DNA of 64,000 nucleotides, taken from Himantopus leucocephalus. Lineage: Eukaryota > Chordata > Aves > Charadriiformes > Recurvirostridae. The notes beneath the pieces were generated by a model, which saw only the letters and a list, made by a program, of their open reading frames with translations, made no database searches and was not told where the DNA came from. Of the stretch, positions 25,700 through 39,937 are shown one piece after another; position 1 is the stretch's first letter, and each line of letters begins with the position of its first letter. The translations under genes were made by a program, and so were the position numbers. The stretch covers positions 2,491,065 to 2,555,064 of the forward strand of contig RSEF01000021.1 in the NCBI GenBank assembly GCA_003993805.1, written 5' to 3'.

Positions 25700-26165
25700 T
25701 TATAAAAACAAAATCCCTCCTTTCACTCCATGCTTTCAAATGTTTTTCCAGGGCTGAAATGAGAGGCGCACTCACTATTTGTTTCTGCTTCTGTTGGCTT
25801 TTAAAAGCACAAGAGGGTAAAGGAGCTGGATGGCTGTAACTTTCACAGCTTGCTTATGTACACAGTGCCATAACCTTTGTGTCTTGCTGTGAGCAGCTGC
25901 ACTGCAATTGTATTAGTCTGACTGACTGTAAACTGTGTGGTAATATGTAAAACATATTGTGAGTGATGATGACTAATTGGAGAACATCTTGCGAGACACT
26001 CTAAACGTGTGTAAAATGTCATCCAGCTGTAAGCTGCATTCTGCCCTGATTGGCTCTGTATTACTTATCAGGGCTTCGGGGCTCACCAGCAACTTTACAG
26101 ATGAATGGCATAAGAAGTATCCCTTGTTTCAACCTCCTCCACCTTTAGTAACTGATAATTGATCA
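25700..26165. promoter_or_regulatory. Candidate conserved non-coding element
   Basis: This complex, repeat-free block includes an E-box pair (GCAGCTGCACTGC, CATCCAGCTGTAAGC), GACTAATTGGAG and a CTGATTGGCT CCAAT-type site. Open frames across it are short. Its function is not established. Confidence 0.3.
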
Positions 26166-29100
26166 ATGAAGCTTGGGTATCAAGTTCTGGTTTCCTAGTA
26201 GTCATGTAGAACAACCTGGCTAGAGCAGCCTGTTTGTCAGTGGGGAACAAGGATAAATCAGCCATCCTTTCAAAAGAAAAGAAGAAAAAAAAAGGCACAC
26301 ATCAAAAAAACCCTAATACACGCACCCCACAACCATCCCCCCCATAATACTCTAAAATTTTGTTCCTGTTTCTAGTGGTCTCACAGAAGGACTGAACCAG
26401 CCTGCAGCAAGCTGTCATACTCCTGGCATTGCCATTACTGCAAATGCCAGAGATACAGGGCGACAGCATCTGGTTCGAAAAAACAGCAGATATTCAAAGG
26501 AAAAGTTACCTATTGGAAGGAGCGTGTTAACTGCCTATTACAGGAACCAAGACTTGCACTGCATAAAATACAGGGTTTGCTCGATTGACAGACCATTGGC
26601 CAGTCACGCTGGTCTACGTAAAACATTCTCTTCCAGCTCACGTGGCAGGGAAGGTACTCCCCATCTCAGAAAGCAATTCAGTATTTACCTGTAAGAGCCT
26701 TTATCTGCTGGGTGATAAGGCCAAATAAATTTTGCAGAGGATTTCAAATTAAGTCTCTAAATTTTTTTTTTAAATTACAGATTTCATAGAGGACTAAACG
26801 GTGTATAGCAGTGAAACAGTACCTTTTAATGGACATAGAAAGCGGATCAGCTCATTTCTTAAATACCATTATGCAACATACTTTGGAAGCAAAGATCTCA
26901 CACTTACAAATGAGAGATTAACCAGACTGGTAGAGAAGCTACACCAGTTTTAATGAGAAGTACACTTTATAAAAGCCTATCTGTCCTATTGTGCTAATAC
27001 TGCTTGCCTATGGGATATGCGAACAGCAACTGCCATGCAATACATCCATGACAGGAGCACACAGTACAAAGTATAACAGATTAATGATCATTAAAGCGTT
27101 ACAGCTTTTGTCTAGAGAAGCCCCTGAACTCACAGTACTGAAAGCTGAAATCATGTAGGATTCCATCGGAAATGGGAAGTCCTCGTTAAAGCAGGTGATG
27201 GTAAAGAAGGCTCCTCGAGACTGTACAGTAATGTCTCCAGACAGTTACACTGCAGATGCCCTATGCCTTCACAGCATAACATGCATTTAAAAACCTTCAG
27301 CAAGAGATCCCCAACAATGTCTCCCATTGTTCTCTTTAGCTCACACTGGACCAAAACAATAGGTTGGTTGTAATCCCAATAAGCTGGAACATATCTGCTA
27401 TCTGGTGTGCAGGCAACAGGGAGGTGAGCTAAGGGTAAAAATAATTCTGTCCTCCTTGGTGCTGAAAACCCTTTCATTTGTACTGATATTCAAGGCCCTA
27501 ATTTAAACAGGGACCATCTCTTTCTGAACACATCTGACTGGCAGCGCAGGATAGAATTTCAGCTGTATGGTCTAGCTTGTCCATTATGCATTTAAACACT
27601 GTCAAGACGATGCTAATAAACCTTACCATGACCACCGCACCCCAGGGACCAGAACTAGCTACCCTGAAAGCCACGGAGTTTTTGGAGATGACCAGTAATT
27701 AGCAGTGGAGTTTGGTTTCCTGTAGCAGACCACGGGCGCAGGCAGGACCCAAGGGAGCCTTTGCAAGAGCTTCAGAGGTTGCTGGCTCACCCCTCGGCAC
27801 GCACGGAGCGCCTCAGGTGGAGCGCGCAGACCCCAGTGCAGCAGCCTGCCGGTGACCTGGTGTTCACCTCCACCACTGCTGCCTTAACAGAGCGGTTTTG
27901 TTCCTCCCCGTAGTGGAGGGCGTCCAAACAGCAAATGTTCAGTGAGGGCAGGAAGACCGTTTGAAGCAAATTCTTGCAGAAATAAATGTGAATTTACTTA
28001 ACTTACCATGTCTCCTGCTTTTCCCCTCAGCCCCCCTTTTCCTTCCTACTGCTGTTCCTCAATAGCATCCCTCTACTTTCCAAGTCATCCTTCACACTCA
28101 CCACTGTGTACCGATCTCCCTTTTGCCACCCACTGCCTGTTTCTTTATTTTCTTTTTCTAATTTCTTTCCCCTCCCTCCATCTCAGCCCAGACTTCTTTC
28201 CAGGTGAGAATATTTTGCTCAGTGATTCTATAAAAAAAAAACCAACCCAACCAACACTGTAAAAGAACTAACTCTTGCTGCTTTTAGCTCCTCAGAACAC
28301 ACTGGTAAACCAGTCAAGCAAAAGGGATGGGGCACCAGCAGATCAAACCTGCACAGAAATATTTGTTTCCTGTGTTCATTAGCTTCTAAGTGAATCTGAG
28401 GTTTTATGGCTTTGTCAGCCACACAGATTTTTGTCACAAGTTTCAGCATTTTGCATTAAGCTGGAGCTTTTGCACATCTGTGTTTACATGCTAATTGAGT
28501 TTTCCTTTATAGCAATTTTCTGCCTCTTGTGTTATGGACCACAGCTTGAACACTAGAAATACAAAGCTTCAAAATCCAAAATTTCAAACAATAACTTTCA
28601 ACAATAATCTTGTGTTTTTAAGCCAACCTCTTCATTCTGGGCTAAGTCCTTTTTTTAAGGCTCCTTGGTGGGCAGTTATACTAATCTTTGATGCTCCAAT
28701 ACTACAGAACACCGAACTCTAAAAGCCAGATATCCATGCTTTCTAGACAATGAAACTCGATGGGTCAGTTCCTGCTCTAAAGGCTTAGGATAGAAAGGGG
28801 AAGAGTCAGCCAGCAAACAGCCAGGTGAAAGAAGCGCTTTAGTCCTTGTGCTGAACACAGCTGAGGGCAAGAGCTTCTGCACCAGGGGCTGTACACTCTC
28901 CACAAAAAGCAGCGCACAAGACCTCAAATATGTGCTCTCTGGAGAAGTGCAGGGAGATGCAGCACACAAGAAGAAAGCCAGCAAAGCGCTTTTCTGTACT
29001 TCACAGCACCCTGCACGCAGCATCTGCACTCACACATACACGGGGATGCAACCCAGGTGGCAGTCAGGCTAAAAAGACAGTTAACAACCATGCTGCTGCG

Positions 29101-32100
29101 TGGGCCACGAAAAGAAGTGTCCTTTCCTGTGTCTCCAGTTATCTCTTTTTTTGGGATGGTCTAACCCTCTTCACTCATTCATTCTCCACCCTGCCACGAG
29201 TCAAACACACACACCAAAGTAACAGCCTTCCCTTCATAATGGTTTCACCCGCTCCTCCATCTTGCCAGTCTAAATTTCCCTACTAGAATGGGATCAGAAG
29301 AAACATTTTATAAAAACAGAAGTGATCCCAGCAGAAAAATGAAGACGATACATTCCTTGCTTGCAACCTGCCAACACGATTCCCAGCACAGAAGTTTGCT
29401 CTGTGTGGTCGCAACTAACACCAGGCGCCTTTGCTACCCACTGAGTGCCTGGGAAGAGTTAAATACTCTCCTGTTCAAGCTCACTGAACTCTTTTGCCGG
29501 GCAGCTATGTTCAGAATAATACCCAGGTTGCCATTAGTATGTTATATTAATACACGGTATTAAATTTTAATATAGTGATTATAGAGGAGAAAAATTGTAC
29601 TTCAGCTTAGAAAGGTATTAAAGAGCTTGAGAAAAAAATAATCTTTATTTTGAAAGAAGCATTTATCAGGTAGTTCATAGGACACTTTATTCTTCATAGC
29701 ACTTAGGCCAGATGCTCAGAATGGGGGAAGCCTCCCCATTAATAAGAATAGGAGATTCAGCAACATCTTCACTTTTGTTCATCTCAACAAATTGGACTGA
29801 AGTATGTTTCCAAACCTAAAAAGGCACCTAATTCAAAGGGCCTGGTCATCCATTCCTCCCAGTGTATTGCTGTCAGTAAAAAACAGTGAGTCTATTGACT
29901 AGGGATTCACTTTGACTAAACCCATCAATTCAGATACTGATGAAAAATAAACAAACAAAAAAATCCCAACAACCTTCTTTTGGCAAATCCAACACAAACC
30001 AGGGTTCAGCTGGATCCCAGAGTCACAGCTCACTTGCCTCCATGGGGACTTTTATTGTGTCCAGTTCTCCTCCAGACTACCTGGAAGGCTTCATATTCTC
30101 CAAAGGGAGGAGTTGATATGGTTGCACTGGGGCAGTGTTGGAACCATTGATCCCAGAGGCCCACGTTCTCCACAGCAGAAGGAAACAAAGAAGCCAGTGT
30201 TTTCTGGGAATGAGATGGAAGAAAAATAATTTTGGCTGAACCTCCGCTTTTCAATGAAAACCCTTTTTGTCAGAAAATTCCCAACTAAGTCTACTGATGG
30301 GAAAAATATAAATATCTTGTCCTATTGCTCTGAATCACTCTGCCTGCCTGCCCTGTCCTGACCCAAGACACGGCTGATTAGAGGGAAGTTCTTTCCCTTG
30401 CATGCCTCATGGCATCAGCAGCAGAACAGTTTGCAAGTTCTTTTCAAGTAAAGCTAGTTACAAAATCACTTCTTAGGAATACATCAGTAGAAGCAGAAGA
30501 GAAGATTCCAATTTTCTTTTGAAGTTACTTCTTCAGTTTTGTATTATGCAACATGAAATAAAGATGAAACTGGAATGAAACAGATTTTAATGTAACAGGA
30601 TCACAGAAGCACAGACATCTATTGATGGAGTCAAAATAGTTTTTGTTTCATGGAAAGTTTTCACTGCCTTTTTCTTTACCCTATTTTCAAATAGAAAATA
30701 CTGAGCATTTCCTGAAGTGACAAGTCCAAGCCCTGCTCTGGCTTTTTTATATACGCAGGCATTCATAAAAGGCAGAAAATAACGTTTAGCATTAATTGCC
30801 CATAGCTGCCTTGCTGCCTTAACTTCTTGTTTCCTTCAGGTGCACCTTGAAGACATATCAAACAAACACAGAGCCAGCAGAGCGCCTGAATAAGCTAGTG
30901 TCTCTGGACCTTCATTAGCAGAAAAGCCACAGTTAATTTCCTAAAGAAAAAAGGAAATTGAAGGGTTGGTTTTAATCTTGTCCCGGACTGAGTGAATCCA
31001 AGAGTTGGAGCAAATGGTATCCCCGTAAATCTAACAGCAGCCACAGTGAAACATTATCCCGTGCCTTTTTTAGGAAGTACTTAGTGTAAGAAGTAGCAGA
31101 AATGGTTAGTGGAAACAGACCCTTGCCTCAGTGCTGCAGCCATTCCTTGATGCTGTGACCCTACCAGATGTGTCCGTTTCGGAGGCAGCACCAGGGCCAG
31201 ATAAGGACCCTCGCCATGGAATGAATCAGTTCCCATTTTTTTTAACCCCTCATGTGCCTGTGCAGGGGGACTGTGCAGCGCCTACAGATTTCTGGGGCCA
31301 TTCAGGGCTGAGAAAGATGTGGTCAAACCTTACTTCTCACTGCAGCCCTAGTAAGGGAATAGAAATCCAAGCAACCCACGAGACCTTGGCAACTCTGTAA
31401 GGTGCCCTTGGAGCCTGAGCCCAGAAAGGGGCACCCATGAGCTTAAGGCTGGTGCTTGGAACCGAAGGGCTTCGTAATGCGAGTGAAAGGAATGCCCGCT
31501 GCCCTGGCCTGCGCTTTGCACCAGAGCAATCTATTCGCATGGCGCCCACTGGAGTTCAGAGTCCCAGGTCCCCGCTCCAGCTGCGACTTCACCCCCTCTC
31601 TCTGGGTACATGCCTTTAGGCATACTTTATCTCCCACACTGCATCAAGAATAATTCCTGGACCAGCTCTACATGCACCCCTCCAAGTTCAATTTGTATCT
31701 GGTTCCTCTCAAGTCCCTGTATAGTGATTTCTGGACCTTGGCAACAGTCTAGCATTGCCCTAGGCAGGGTTAATGCTCCAGTCCGTTCTCCACGCAACCT
31801 GCTCACTTCCCACCGGTTCCTGCCGATCCTGGTAATCCCAATGCCTGAACTAGGCGGGAATCGCTTGGGATACAGAGGAGCACTGATACCTGCCTGGTGT
31901 CAGTCATGGAGGGAGAGCGGAAGTAATAGTCCAACCCTGCAGGAAGAGGCAAGCTTACATGGTTAATGCAGTGGATGACCAAACTAGAACACAAAGGGAA
32001 AGGGGGGGAGCTGAAATGAAAGCTTGGGAAGGGCCCTGAGAGAGAAGAAATGCACCTTTTGGGGAGTAAGAGGAAGCACTGGTATCTGAGTCACTAATAA

Positions 32101-32169
32101 CTAGCAGGAAAACTACTGTGCTCTCTCTGCCCACCTGTGCCTGAGCAACATTATTTCAAGCTTCCTCAT

Positions 32170-32570
32170 GTTGTGTTTTTTATTTAATTTTCCAGCGAAC
32201 ACACTCTTTTATCATCCAGAACCGTGAAAGTAAATTAAGAAGAAATGGTTTTCTTTCAATTAGACTCACAGTTGCTTTGAGTAACTGCCTATAATTCTAT
32301 TTAATGAAAAAATAAAATCATTATTCCAGTTCTCCCTGTGCCCTGTGACAAGCACACAGACGGGCCCCATTAGCAAGCACTGTAGATTTACTTAATTAGA
32401 AAAATATTTTGTTTTCTCCAATTCTTAAAAAAAGGAGAGAGAGAAAAAAAGAAGCAAAAAGAAACCTCCAGGCACAATATTAATCTAACCTGTTACCTGG
32501 TGCTTAATAACTTATAAACTAAAGGCATCTATCAATCTATGATTTACTTTTCCCTTTGATCTGCTATAGC
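32170..32570. promoter_or_regulatory. Candidate conserved non-coding element
   Basis: The block is AT-rich with TTTCAATTAGACTC, ACTTAATTAGAAAA, AATATTAATCTAACC and GTTACCTGGTG. It lacks repeats and persistent open frames. The call rests on texture and site density only. Confidence 0.25.
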
Positions 32571-35500
32571 ATTTGGTTCACAGTCTAGGCAGCAGGCCGG
32601 TGCTGTCTTATCCTTTCTGCTTCGCTTCCAAGCACAAGGTCCTATACCCCTGCCTAAGCATTAATGGTCTTTTTGGAGACAAGCCGCTGAGGCTGGGGGG
32701 TGCAGCACAGCAGAGCTCACCCCTTGAGCTAGAGGAGACAACTGACCAACAGACAGGAGACCACTGCCAAACCTGGTCCCCGCTCAAGCCTGCCGGTGAT
32801 GGATTTGAAGCCCAGCTTGTCAGCAGCAGCAAAGGCTGCTCAGTGCCTGTGGCTCCAGCCGCTCGCGGCAGACACCAGTGCCAGCAGGTCAGTCTGCCTT
32901 CAGACAGGTCCCACCAAAGGGCCAACTCATCTCCGGGAAATCAATGAGACTCTTCTGCCAATTCCTATCCATTTTATCTCTGGCTTTAAGTATCCCACCC
33001 TCTATCGCCTTCCTTTAGCTCCATGTGATGCTCCCTCATCCCACTCTTGGCTAATGGACAGAAGACCTTAAGAACACCATGTGCAGTTGTAGGTGACTGC
33101 TTTCAGTGTCCAGATTTAACAGTTTGAGAACAAATATCCTGCTCTTCAGTTCTTTTGTTGACCTCAGCAGCATCTCCACAGCAGAACAGCAGAATGTCAA
33201 CGAGGCAGTGAAATAGCATTGACCAGAAATGACAGCCCCACTGTGCCAAGCACTGTATACTCTTCATGCAATGATACTTCAAACGAGGACACTCTCTGGC
33301 AAGGAAGACTTAATACCATGTTTCTGACAACAACAGATCTCCTTACGGAGCTTCTACTGGAATGCTGGTAAAATAAAAGCAGAAAGTCTAATGGAGATCC
33401 TTCAGCACGGCTGCATGCTTGGCACTAGGTGTCAGAGTTTTCCTGGCATTCATGGGTTACTTGAAACAATGCACTTTCATTTTATCTGCATCTTGCTTTT
33501 TTACGATGATTATTATTCTGCCGTAGCATGAATGCCTCCAAGAAGAGGAAGTTTCAGTTAGGATGCCGAAACCCTAAGCTGTAGTTTTATGGCTTTAAAT
33601 TAACATATAGAGATTCGCTCCAGGTACCGTAACAAAATCAACATCCAGCCATGCTATCTGATTACATGAGCTGATAAAGAATTCATGAAACATAGCACAG
33701 GAAGCTCTCTCTTTACTGGCTGCCATTCCGCAGGGCAGTGCCCCTCGCGAGGAAATGATGGGGGCCAGTGGCAGAGGAGATAAAACACACTAGGCTGGAT
33801 CCTCAGCTGGTGTAAATCAGCCATGCTTCCCCGACTGGGCCATTGCTTGGGCCATGCTGGGCTGTGGAGCTGTCTGGAGCACTCCAGACTTGCTTGCCAT
33901 TCTTGGTTCATGCAACAATTCATTCCCCTTTCAGCATTTACTGTCTTTTCTTCAGGAAAATTACACGCTAACCTACAAGTATTGTAGTTTCTCAGCTGTA
34001 CCATCTGCCATCATTATCTCCTCAGTTGGTAAACTACCTGAACAGATGTCTTCTGTGTGTGCATTTGCAAAGTATGTGACAATTCTTCTCAAGGTATCTG
34101 AGGAAAAGGGATGAACTGTCAGCATCTGATCTCACCTGGCTATTAAGAGATCAGGTAAATCAATAAATACTTTATGCAAGCTTCCTCTCTTTTCAGGTGA
34201 GCCCTGAACTATATGGACTACTTCTAGCAGTAAGCAGCTAGTTCTGTCTCCAAATACACTAAGCTCTGGGTTTTTGCAGACTCAAAGATGCGAGAGAACG
34301 GTCAAAGCGAGACCTGGATTATCTTCTCAGTTCAACAGACAACTACTTCACAAGGTGGGTAGTGTCTTTGGGCTGCCGTCCATTTGGGAACTGAGCACTG
34401 TGGCTTATTAAGGCATGGCCACAGTAGACTGTAGATAGTGACATGACTACCACTTGCTAAGCAGAGCTCACTTTGGCTGGCATCAAAGCTACACAAACGA
34501 ATTTTCAGAACCAAGAAGATGGTTATACTGTAGTCAGTGGCCAAGCTGACTTGAACAGGGTTGGAATGTGGCATTCAGCACAGACTGTGATTTCGGGCTG
34601 AGTTTCTTTTTTGGGAGGCAGGACAGTTGCAAACACAGAACCCAGAGGATTCTGTAGGGCATTCCTCAGAGATGTTCTGCATATAACTTACACAGGCTCT
34701 TAAGAAAGATGTTTGGCTAAATTCCTAGTCCTAGTTTGAAAGGAAGCTGCTCCTGTGGTGTAAGATCTCACTCAACTATCATCCAGAGCCAGAAACACAA
34801 CTCTCCGTATCTCCACAGAGTCCACTGAACTATACTCTCCAGTATAGCAACTCAAAGCGTGCCTGAGCTGGGAACATTCAGATTTTTAGCCACCAACATT
34901 TCAGATTTTTAGCAGTGATGTGCCAGCAGATAAATTCAAAAATCCAAAATCAAAACCCTTCTGTCTGGGGCAGGGGGAAAGAAAGAAAAAGAAAAAGGAA
35001 AGATGTTTGAGCTCCCCACCATTAACTCCTTCATTCTGTTTGTAACAGTCAGGATTTTGCAAGGAATCACTCAAGGCAAATTCTGTGTGCTGAACTCACA
35101 AGCCTCACAAGGTAGTAGCTTCCTGCTTTTGTGTTAGCCCCAGTTAATCACAGAAAATAAAAAACAAAATTAAAGAAAGATTTCCAAAGATGACAACTTC
35201 TATCCTTACAAACAGTGCACTGGTACCCTCTACTGGTAATGGTTTGTCATGGCAGAAGGATGGGCATTGCATTACCAATAATCAGAGTTGCATCAAGGTT
35301 GTACCACCTTTTAATTTTTGTGCAAGCATATATTTCTTTACACATTGTAACAATGAGTATCTTCATCCTGATGGAGAGAATCCCTAGACACCCATGGAAT
35401 AAGGAAGCCAGCCTGATTTTGGATCAAGCCTGCAGTGAAATGAGTTTTACCACATTCCAAATCGCCCAATCGAGTATCACGGATGTTCTACAGCCACATC

Positions 35501-36849
35501 ACAGAAAACTGTCTGCTTTCAGACCTTAGGTCTACCCTGCTATCCTGGAGCAGGATCAACAATACCCGAACTATCCCTTAGAGATGTTTATCTAACACAT
35601 TCCTAAAACCTCTGTCACCAGACATTCCACAACCTCCTTGGACAATGCGTTCTCATGTTATGACAAAATTCCTATTGCCTTTCATCAAATGATTGATTCT
35701 TGATCAAATGAGAAGTGCTCTTGGCAAACTAATGTGGAATAATTCCCAGACTGACATTTTATCCATTGGGTAAGCAACAGAGGAGACTCATCTGGACAGC
35801 TTACCCATCAAGCATCTCGGTACGTGAACAGAAATCCAAACTCCACACAGATCAGTGCACGTTTACACTGCATGCCTGCCATCACGCATACTGGGCAACA
35901 CCAGCTACAAACTACAGTTTGCATTTCTCCTTTCTCCTTCCTTTAATCACTATGTCCTTCGTAGCAATAAGTCAATTCTAGGCCTCCATTTAACTTCTCA
36001 ATGTAATAAATCCTAAAAAGAAAAAAATAATCTTCAAAAATGCATGTGAGCTAGCTATTATTTATTGTAATGTATATCAGGGAATGGAGGTATGATAACC
36101 TGCAAAAAATGAAATCTCTAATTGTACCTAAATTTTCCATTCTGCCAAAAAAAGAAATAAAAACAAAGAAAAAGAGTAAGCAAATTCTTTTTTCTTATAA
36201 ACTTCGGAACTGCTCAAGACTTTCACAATTAATGCTATTCAGAAAGAGAAGCTCAGCCCTTGACTGTGAGCCTAAAATGCAAAAACCCTACCTGGAGTAA
36301 CAGCACCATCAGCGCGCCTGAATGCCTGCACTTAAGCACCCACACACAGCACCATCCCACAGAGCCCACAGCAGTGGCACCCACGGCGCCGCAGCCAGCA
36401 GGGCACTGCGCACAGGGTATCACCGGTGTTCCAAATAGTGCCAACGCAGTTCGCCTCAAGCAGGGACCGATTGGCACTGCGGGGACCATGAGTGGAATCA
36501 AATCAAATCACAGCAAAGAGGGCCTAGAAACAACAGGATTAAATGAGGATTGCGATCTAAGGTAGACTCATGGCGTTCTGGTTGACCATGCCGGAATTTC
36601 AGCTTTCCTAGTATCTATTTAACATAACTATTTGATACCAGACACGGAAGAGAAGGGCAGTTCCTCTCGGAACGCTGAAGGAGCCTCCTGCAGAAACAAC
36701 GCCTGCTTGTGAAATGAAGCACAGACACCTGAGGCAGAGGGAGTGCACACACGTGTGCGTGTGTCCGTATCACCCACACGGCCCAGGTCCAAGCACAGCG
36801 CTGCAGCATGGAACAGAGCTGAAAAAACATGCTCATCTGACTTCATTAA

Positions 36850-37170
36850 TCTAACTCTTGCTCATGTATCAAAGTGCAGCACGTTTTCTTGTAAAAATGA
36901 TTAAGCTGCTAATTAAGCTGTTTATAACTTGTTTCCCTGGTTGCTAATGATAATTAACATGCAAATTAGCTGAGGGAAGAGAGGCACAGGGGTCCTCAGT
37001 TCATTACCAAGTTAATTACTGTTTGCATACTTAAACATAACAGTTATAAATGGTGGCATTTAATGTAATGGCCAAGATGATAATTATACCAACGACATTT
37101 TGAAAAGTCATTTCACTGTGTGCTATTTTTCTGGGTGATTAATGTTTCCATGGCTGGTTGATAAACTTAG
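36850..37170. promoter_or_regulatory. Candidate conserved non-coding element with homeobox and POU sites
   Basis: Within 320 bp there are repeated TAATTA-type cores (GCTAATTAAGCTG, GATAATTAACATG, AAGTTAATTACTG, GATAATTATACC), a perfect octamer ATGCAAAT at about 36960-36967, and GTTTGCATA, a degenerate reverse octamer. This is the densest homeodomain/POU cluster in the window and the strongest enhancer candidate by eye. Confidence 0.45.
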
Positions 37171-38859
37171 CTCAAACCACTATGAGTTGGAAACTTACTG
37201 TAACCAACTAAGTTATCCCTCAACAACATTTTCTTATCCCGGTTTGTTTGTAAAGTAGGGAAGGAATGAGAGGAAATAAAAGCAGTAAGTTTCAATATTA
37301 ACAGAGGAGGAATTTTGAGTTGGCTGCACTGAAGTGTCGTAACAGCTTCCTTTTTTATACCTCACGGTTTGTTATTCTTCATATTACAGCAGTGCTGGGA
37401 GATCCCTTCTGAGATTCAGCCCATCATACGCATCATACCAGGCACTATCCTTGCCCTCAAAGCTTATATCCTAAATACACATGGCAAAAATGAAAATTTT
37501 AAATAAATCCCAAAAACGAAATTTGATAACGGCCATTTTGCACTGGGAAGTATAGAAGCAGAAAGCATGATTATTTTTTTTTTGGACTGCCACTTGCTTG
37601 GCATATTGAGTACTTTGTTCAAGCAAACCTGTTCTGATGACTTCCTCGCTGGACACAAAGGTGCTGACCTAGCTGGAGAATCATCCTGGCCAGCTAACTA
37701 TTAGGGCGCAAGAGACGGGAAATCTAGTATGTTTAAGTGTTTTGCTATTGAGAGGCTAGCCTTGCTCCCCGATTGTCAGTGGCGCAACTGCTATTGATTT
37801 CAGCAGTCTCCATCTAGAAAATCTTGTGCTTGCACAGCTAGGCTGGAAAATGCTAGTAAAATAACTCAGAGCAGGAATTTTCAGCCAGAAATTTCTACCC
37901 TTGAACCTTTATATCAGAAGATGTGGCATCAGAGGGGAAGATGTGTTGACTCATGAATGTCAGGGGAACGAAGATGATACTTTGTTAACGGGTACACTTC
38001 GTACACACACTCTGGAAGTGGACAAGAGTGGTAGTGGTATGATCTAACTGCTTTAAGGGAATTTTTCCTTCTCAGGTCTCAGACAATGCAATGTTTGGCT
38101 TGTCCTCTTCAGCTAAGACAATTCTTTTTCAATTAAACACAAGCTTATTAGAGGTAATTATTGCTGAGGGTCATACACATCATACCTATGGCAGTAGACA
38201 AGGAAAACTGAAACCTCGCAGAAGACTGAACACCTCACAGGTATTCAAGAACCACATGCACTTTCAGCAACTAAACTTTAAAGTTACTATTACTCCTTGG
38301 AAACACTTCATTCACATCGTGAACCTTTTGTCCAAAATCAGGCACACCTCTCTGTCTGTGGAATAAGCAGATCCACTTTACTACCTCATACAGAGAGCTG
38401 CTTCAGGACTCTCAGCACAAGGAGAACTGATTAACTTATGCAATTGCACTGCTGAATCACACAATTAAATCACAGACAATAACTGAGACAGCAAAGTATG
38501 TGTGTGGTGACCTTTGGGGGTTTTCTGCTGCTACTGCTTTAAGCTCTAGAAAATAAACAAAGGGATTATTTCTTTCTCTAATGGAGCGACAACATCTTGC
38601 TCAAGTGCATCTTAATCCTGCCCTGCAACCCTTTGCATTATCATTCTCCTTGGGGTGAGCGCACATGAAAATAGTCCAGGATGTTTAAGGTAGTAACGCA
38701 CTTATATTTAAGCCCGGCCAAGTCAAGTGAAAAGGTAAGACAGTCACTTCCTCAAGGCCTTACTGAGAAGTTTGAGCAAAGGGGTAAATTTTGTAATACT
38801 CAACCAGATCCAAAGTAATTGGGTCAGACTATACAATGACAAGGCTAACACTTCTCTGG

Positions 38860-38985
38860 CTTATGCCACCTTTCACCCACATGTTTCAGAGCTCTTTACA
38901 AACACTGATTTAATCACCTTGTAGTTTTCCAAGGACGTATTATACTTCTGTGATTATCTGGGGTGCGGAAAGGTTTGAGCAAAGA
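38860..38985 (+). repeat. Ancient L3-like LINE remnant
   Basis: GAGCTCTTTACAAACACTGA, then a TTATTATACTTCTGTG-type block and GTGCGGAAAGGTTTGAGCAA, match in order the L3 3' blocks 'aaagcactttacaaacatta', 'attattatccccattttac' and 'ggaaactgaggca'. The call is by eye. Confidence 0.5.
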
Positions 38986-39894
38986 GCAGTCTATCGTATT
39001 ATATAAAGAACAGCATATAAAAGGCTGGCTGAGAATGTGAACATCCTGAAAAGAAACATCGCACATACACTTTCCTACCAAACAATGTTAGGAAGTAGAT
39101 GTGTCAATAACAAAGCTTAGAGGTCTCCATTTGAAATCTGCCGTTCTAACCCAAAGGAACAGCAGCAGCTGTGGTCATGGGGATACAGCGCCAGGGGTGC
39201 AGATTTCCTTCACGAGAGAAGAATATCCTAACGCAGTTTGACAACAGAGTTAACAGCAGTCTAACCCGCCTGGCAGACTGCGGGTGTGGAACTAAATATG
39301 CCTAGGGATGAAATTTCATCCTGTGGCTTAGCAGCTTAGTACATCACCAGAGCTTCTTGACTTCAGTGTCGTGGGCATTCAGTCACCCAGCCTGTATAAT
39401 TTAGTACAAGCCATCTTGGTTCCCTAGCATGCATGCTTACACCAGCCTAAACGAGAGCAGAATTTGGTGTCTGCTCTCCAACCCAGGTACAGCTCAGGGT
39501 GAAGAATGTTAGTCAAATAAATCAAAGACTTTTTTTTTCCAGTTACTAGTGCCCCACCCCATTACACTCCTTTCTAGCAAAGAAAGTCCATGCTCTTCTT
39601 TTTTAAGCCAAATTTTCTGTATCAAATGCACATATTACCGGTTTCTCACCCTCAGTCCTAGCTACACCTAGCATTTAAAAGCCCTGAGGGGAGTTACACG
39701 CACTGAGAGCCTTTAAAAGAAACAAGTGCAAGATTTCTCAGCCATAGCTCTATGAAAAGGATTATTGCAGGTGTTTTAGTGCATCTCCTGCTTTGCAAAG
39801 CTCTTCACTTGTTGTGATGTGTTTACTCCCTCCCCACCCACCTCCCTTTAAAAATTTATCAGTAATCAAAGACACCATGAGGAGCTATTGTAGT

Positions 39895-39937
39895 ATACTT
39901 AATATTTAATAAGTGTGTGGCATACTTAATATTTAAT
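39895..39937. repeat. 16-bp direct repeat separated by 11 bp
   Basis: ATACTTAATATTTAAT occurs at 39895-39910 and again at 39922-39937. It is a local AT-rich duplication. An 11-bp spacer is too short for a mobile element. Confidence 0.85.

Noticed and set aside
31131..31966. Cluster of open frames on both strands
   Set aside because: Frames overlap in conflicting phases and directions, with no recognisable product or consistent exon boundaries.
32573..32947. Overlapping 124- and 105-codon frames on opposite strands
   Set aside because: Open frames on both strands reflect local GC content; no family features or splice support.
36735..36770. CA/TG-rich stretch with an E-box CACGTG
   Set aside because: Short simple sequence; a palindrome arises naturally where CA meets TG repeats.
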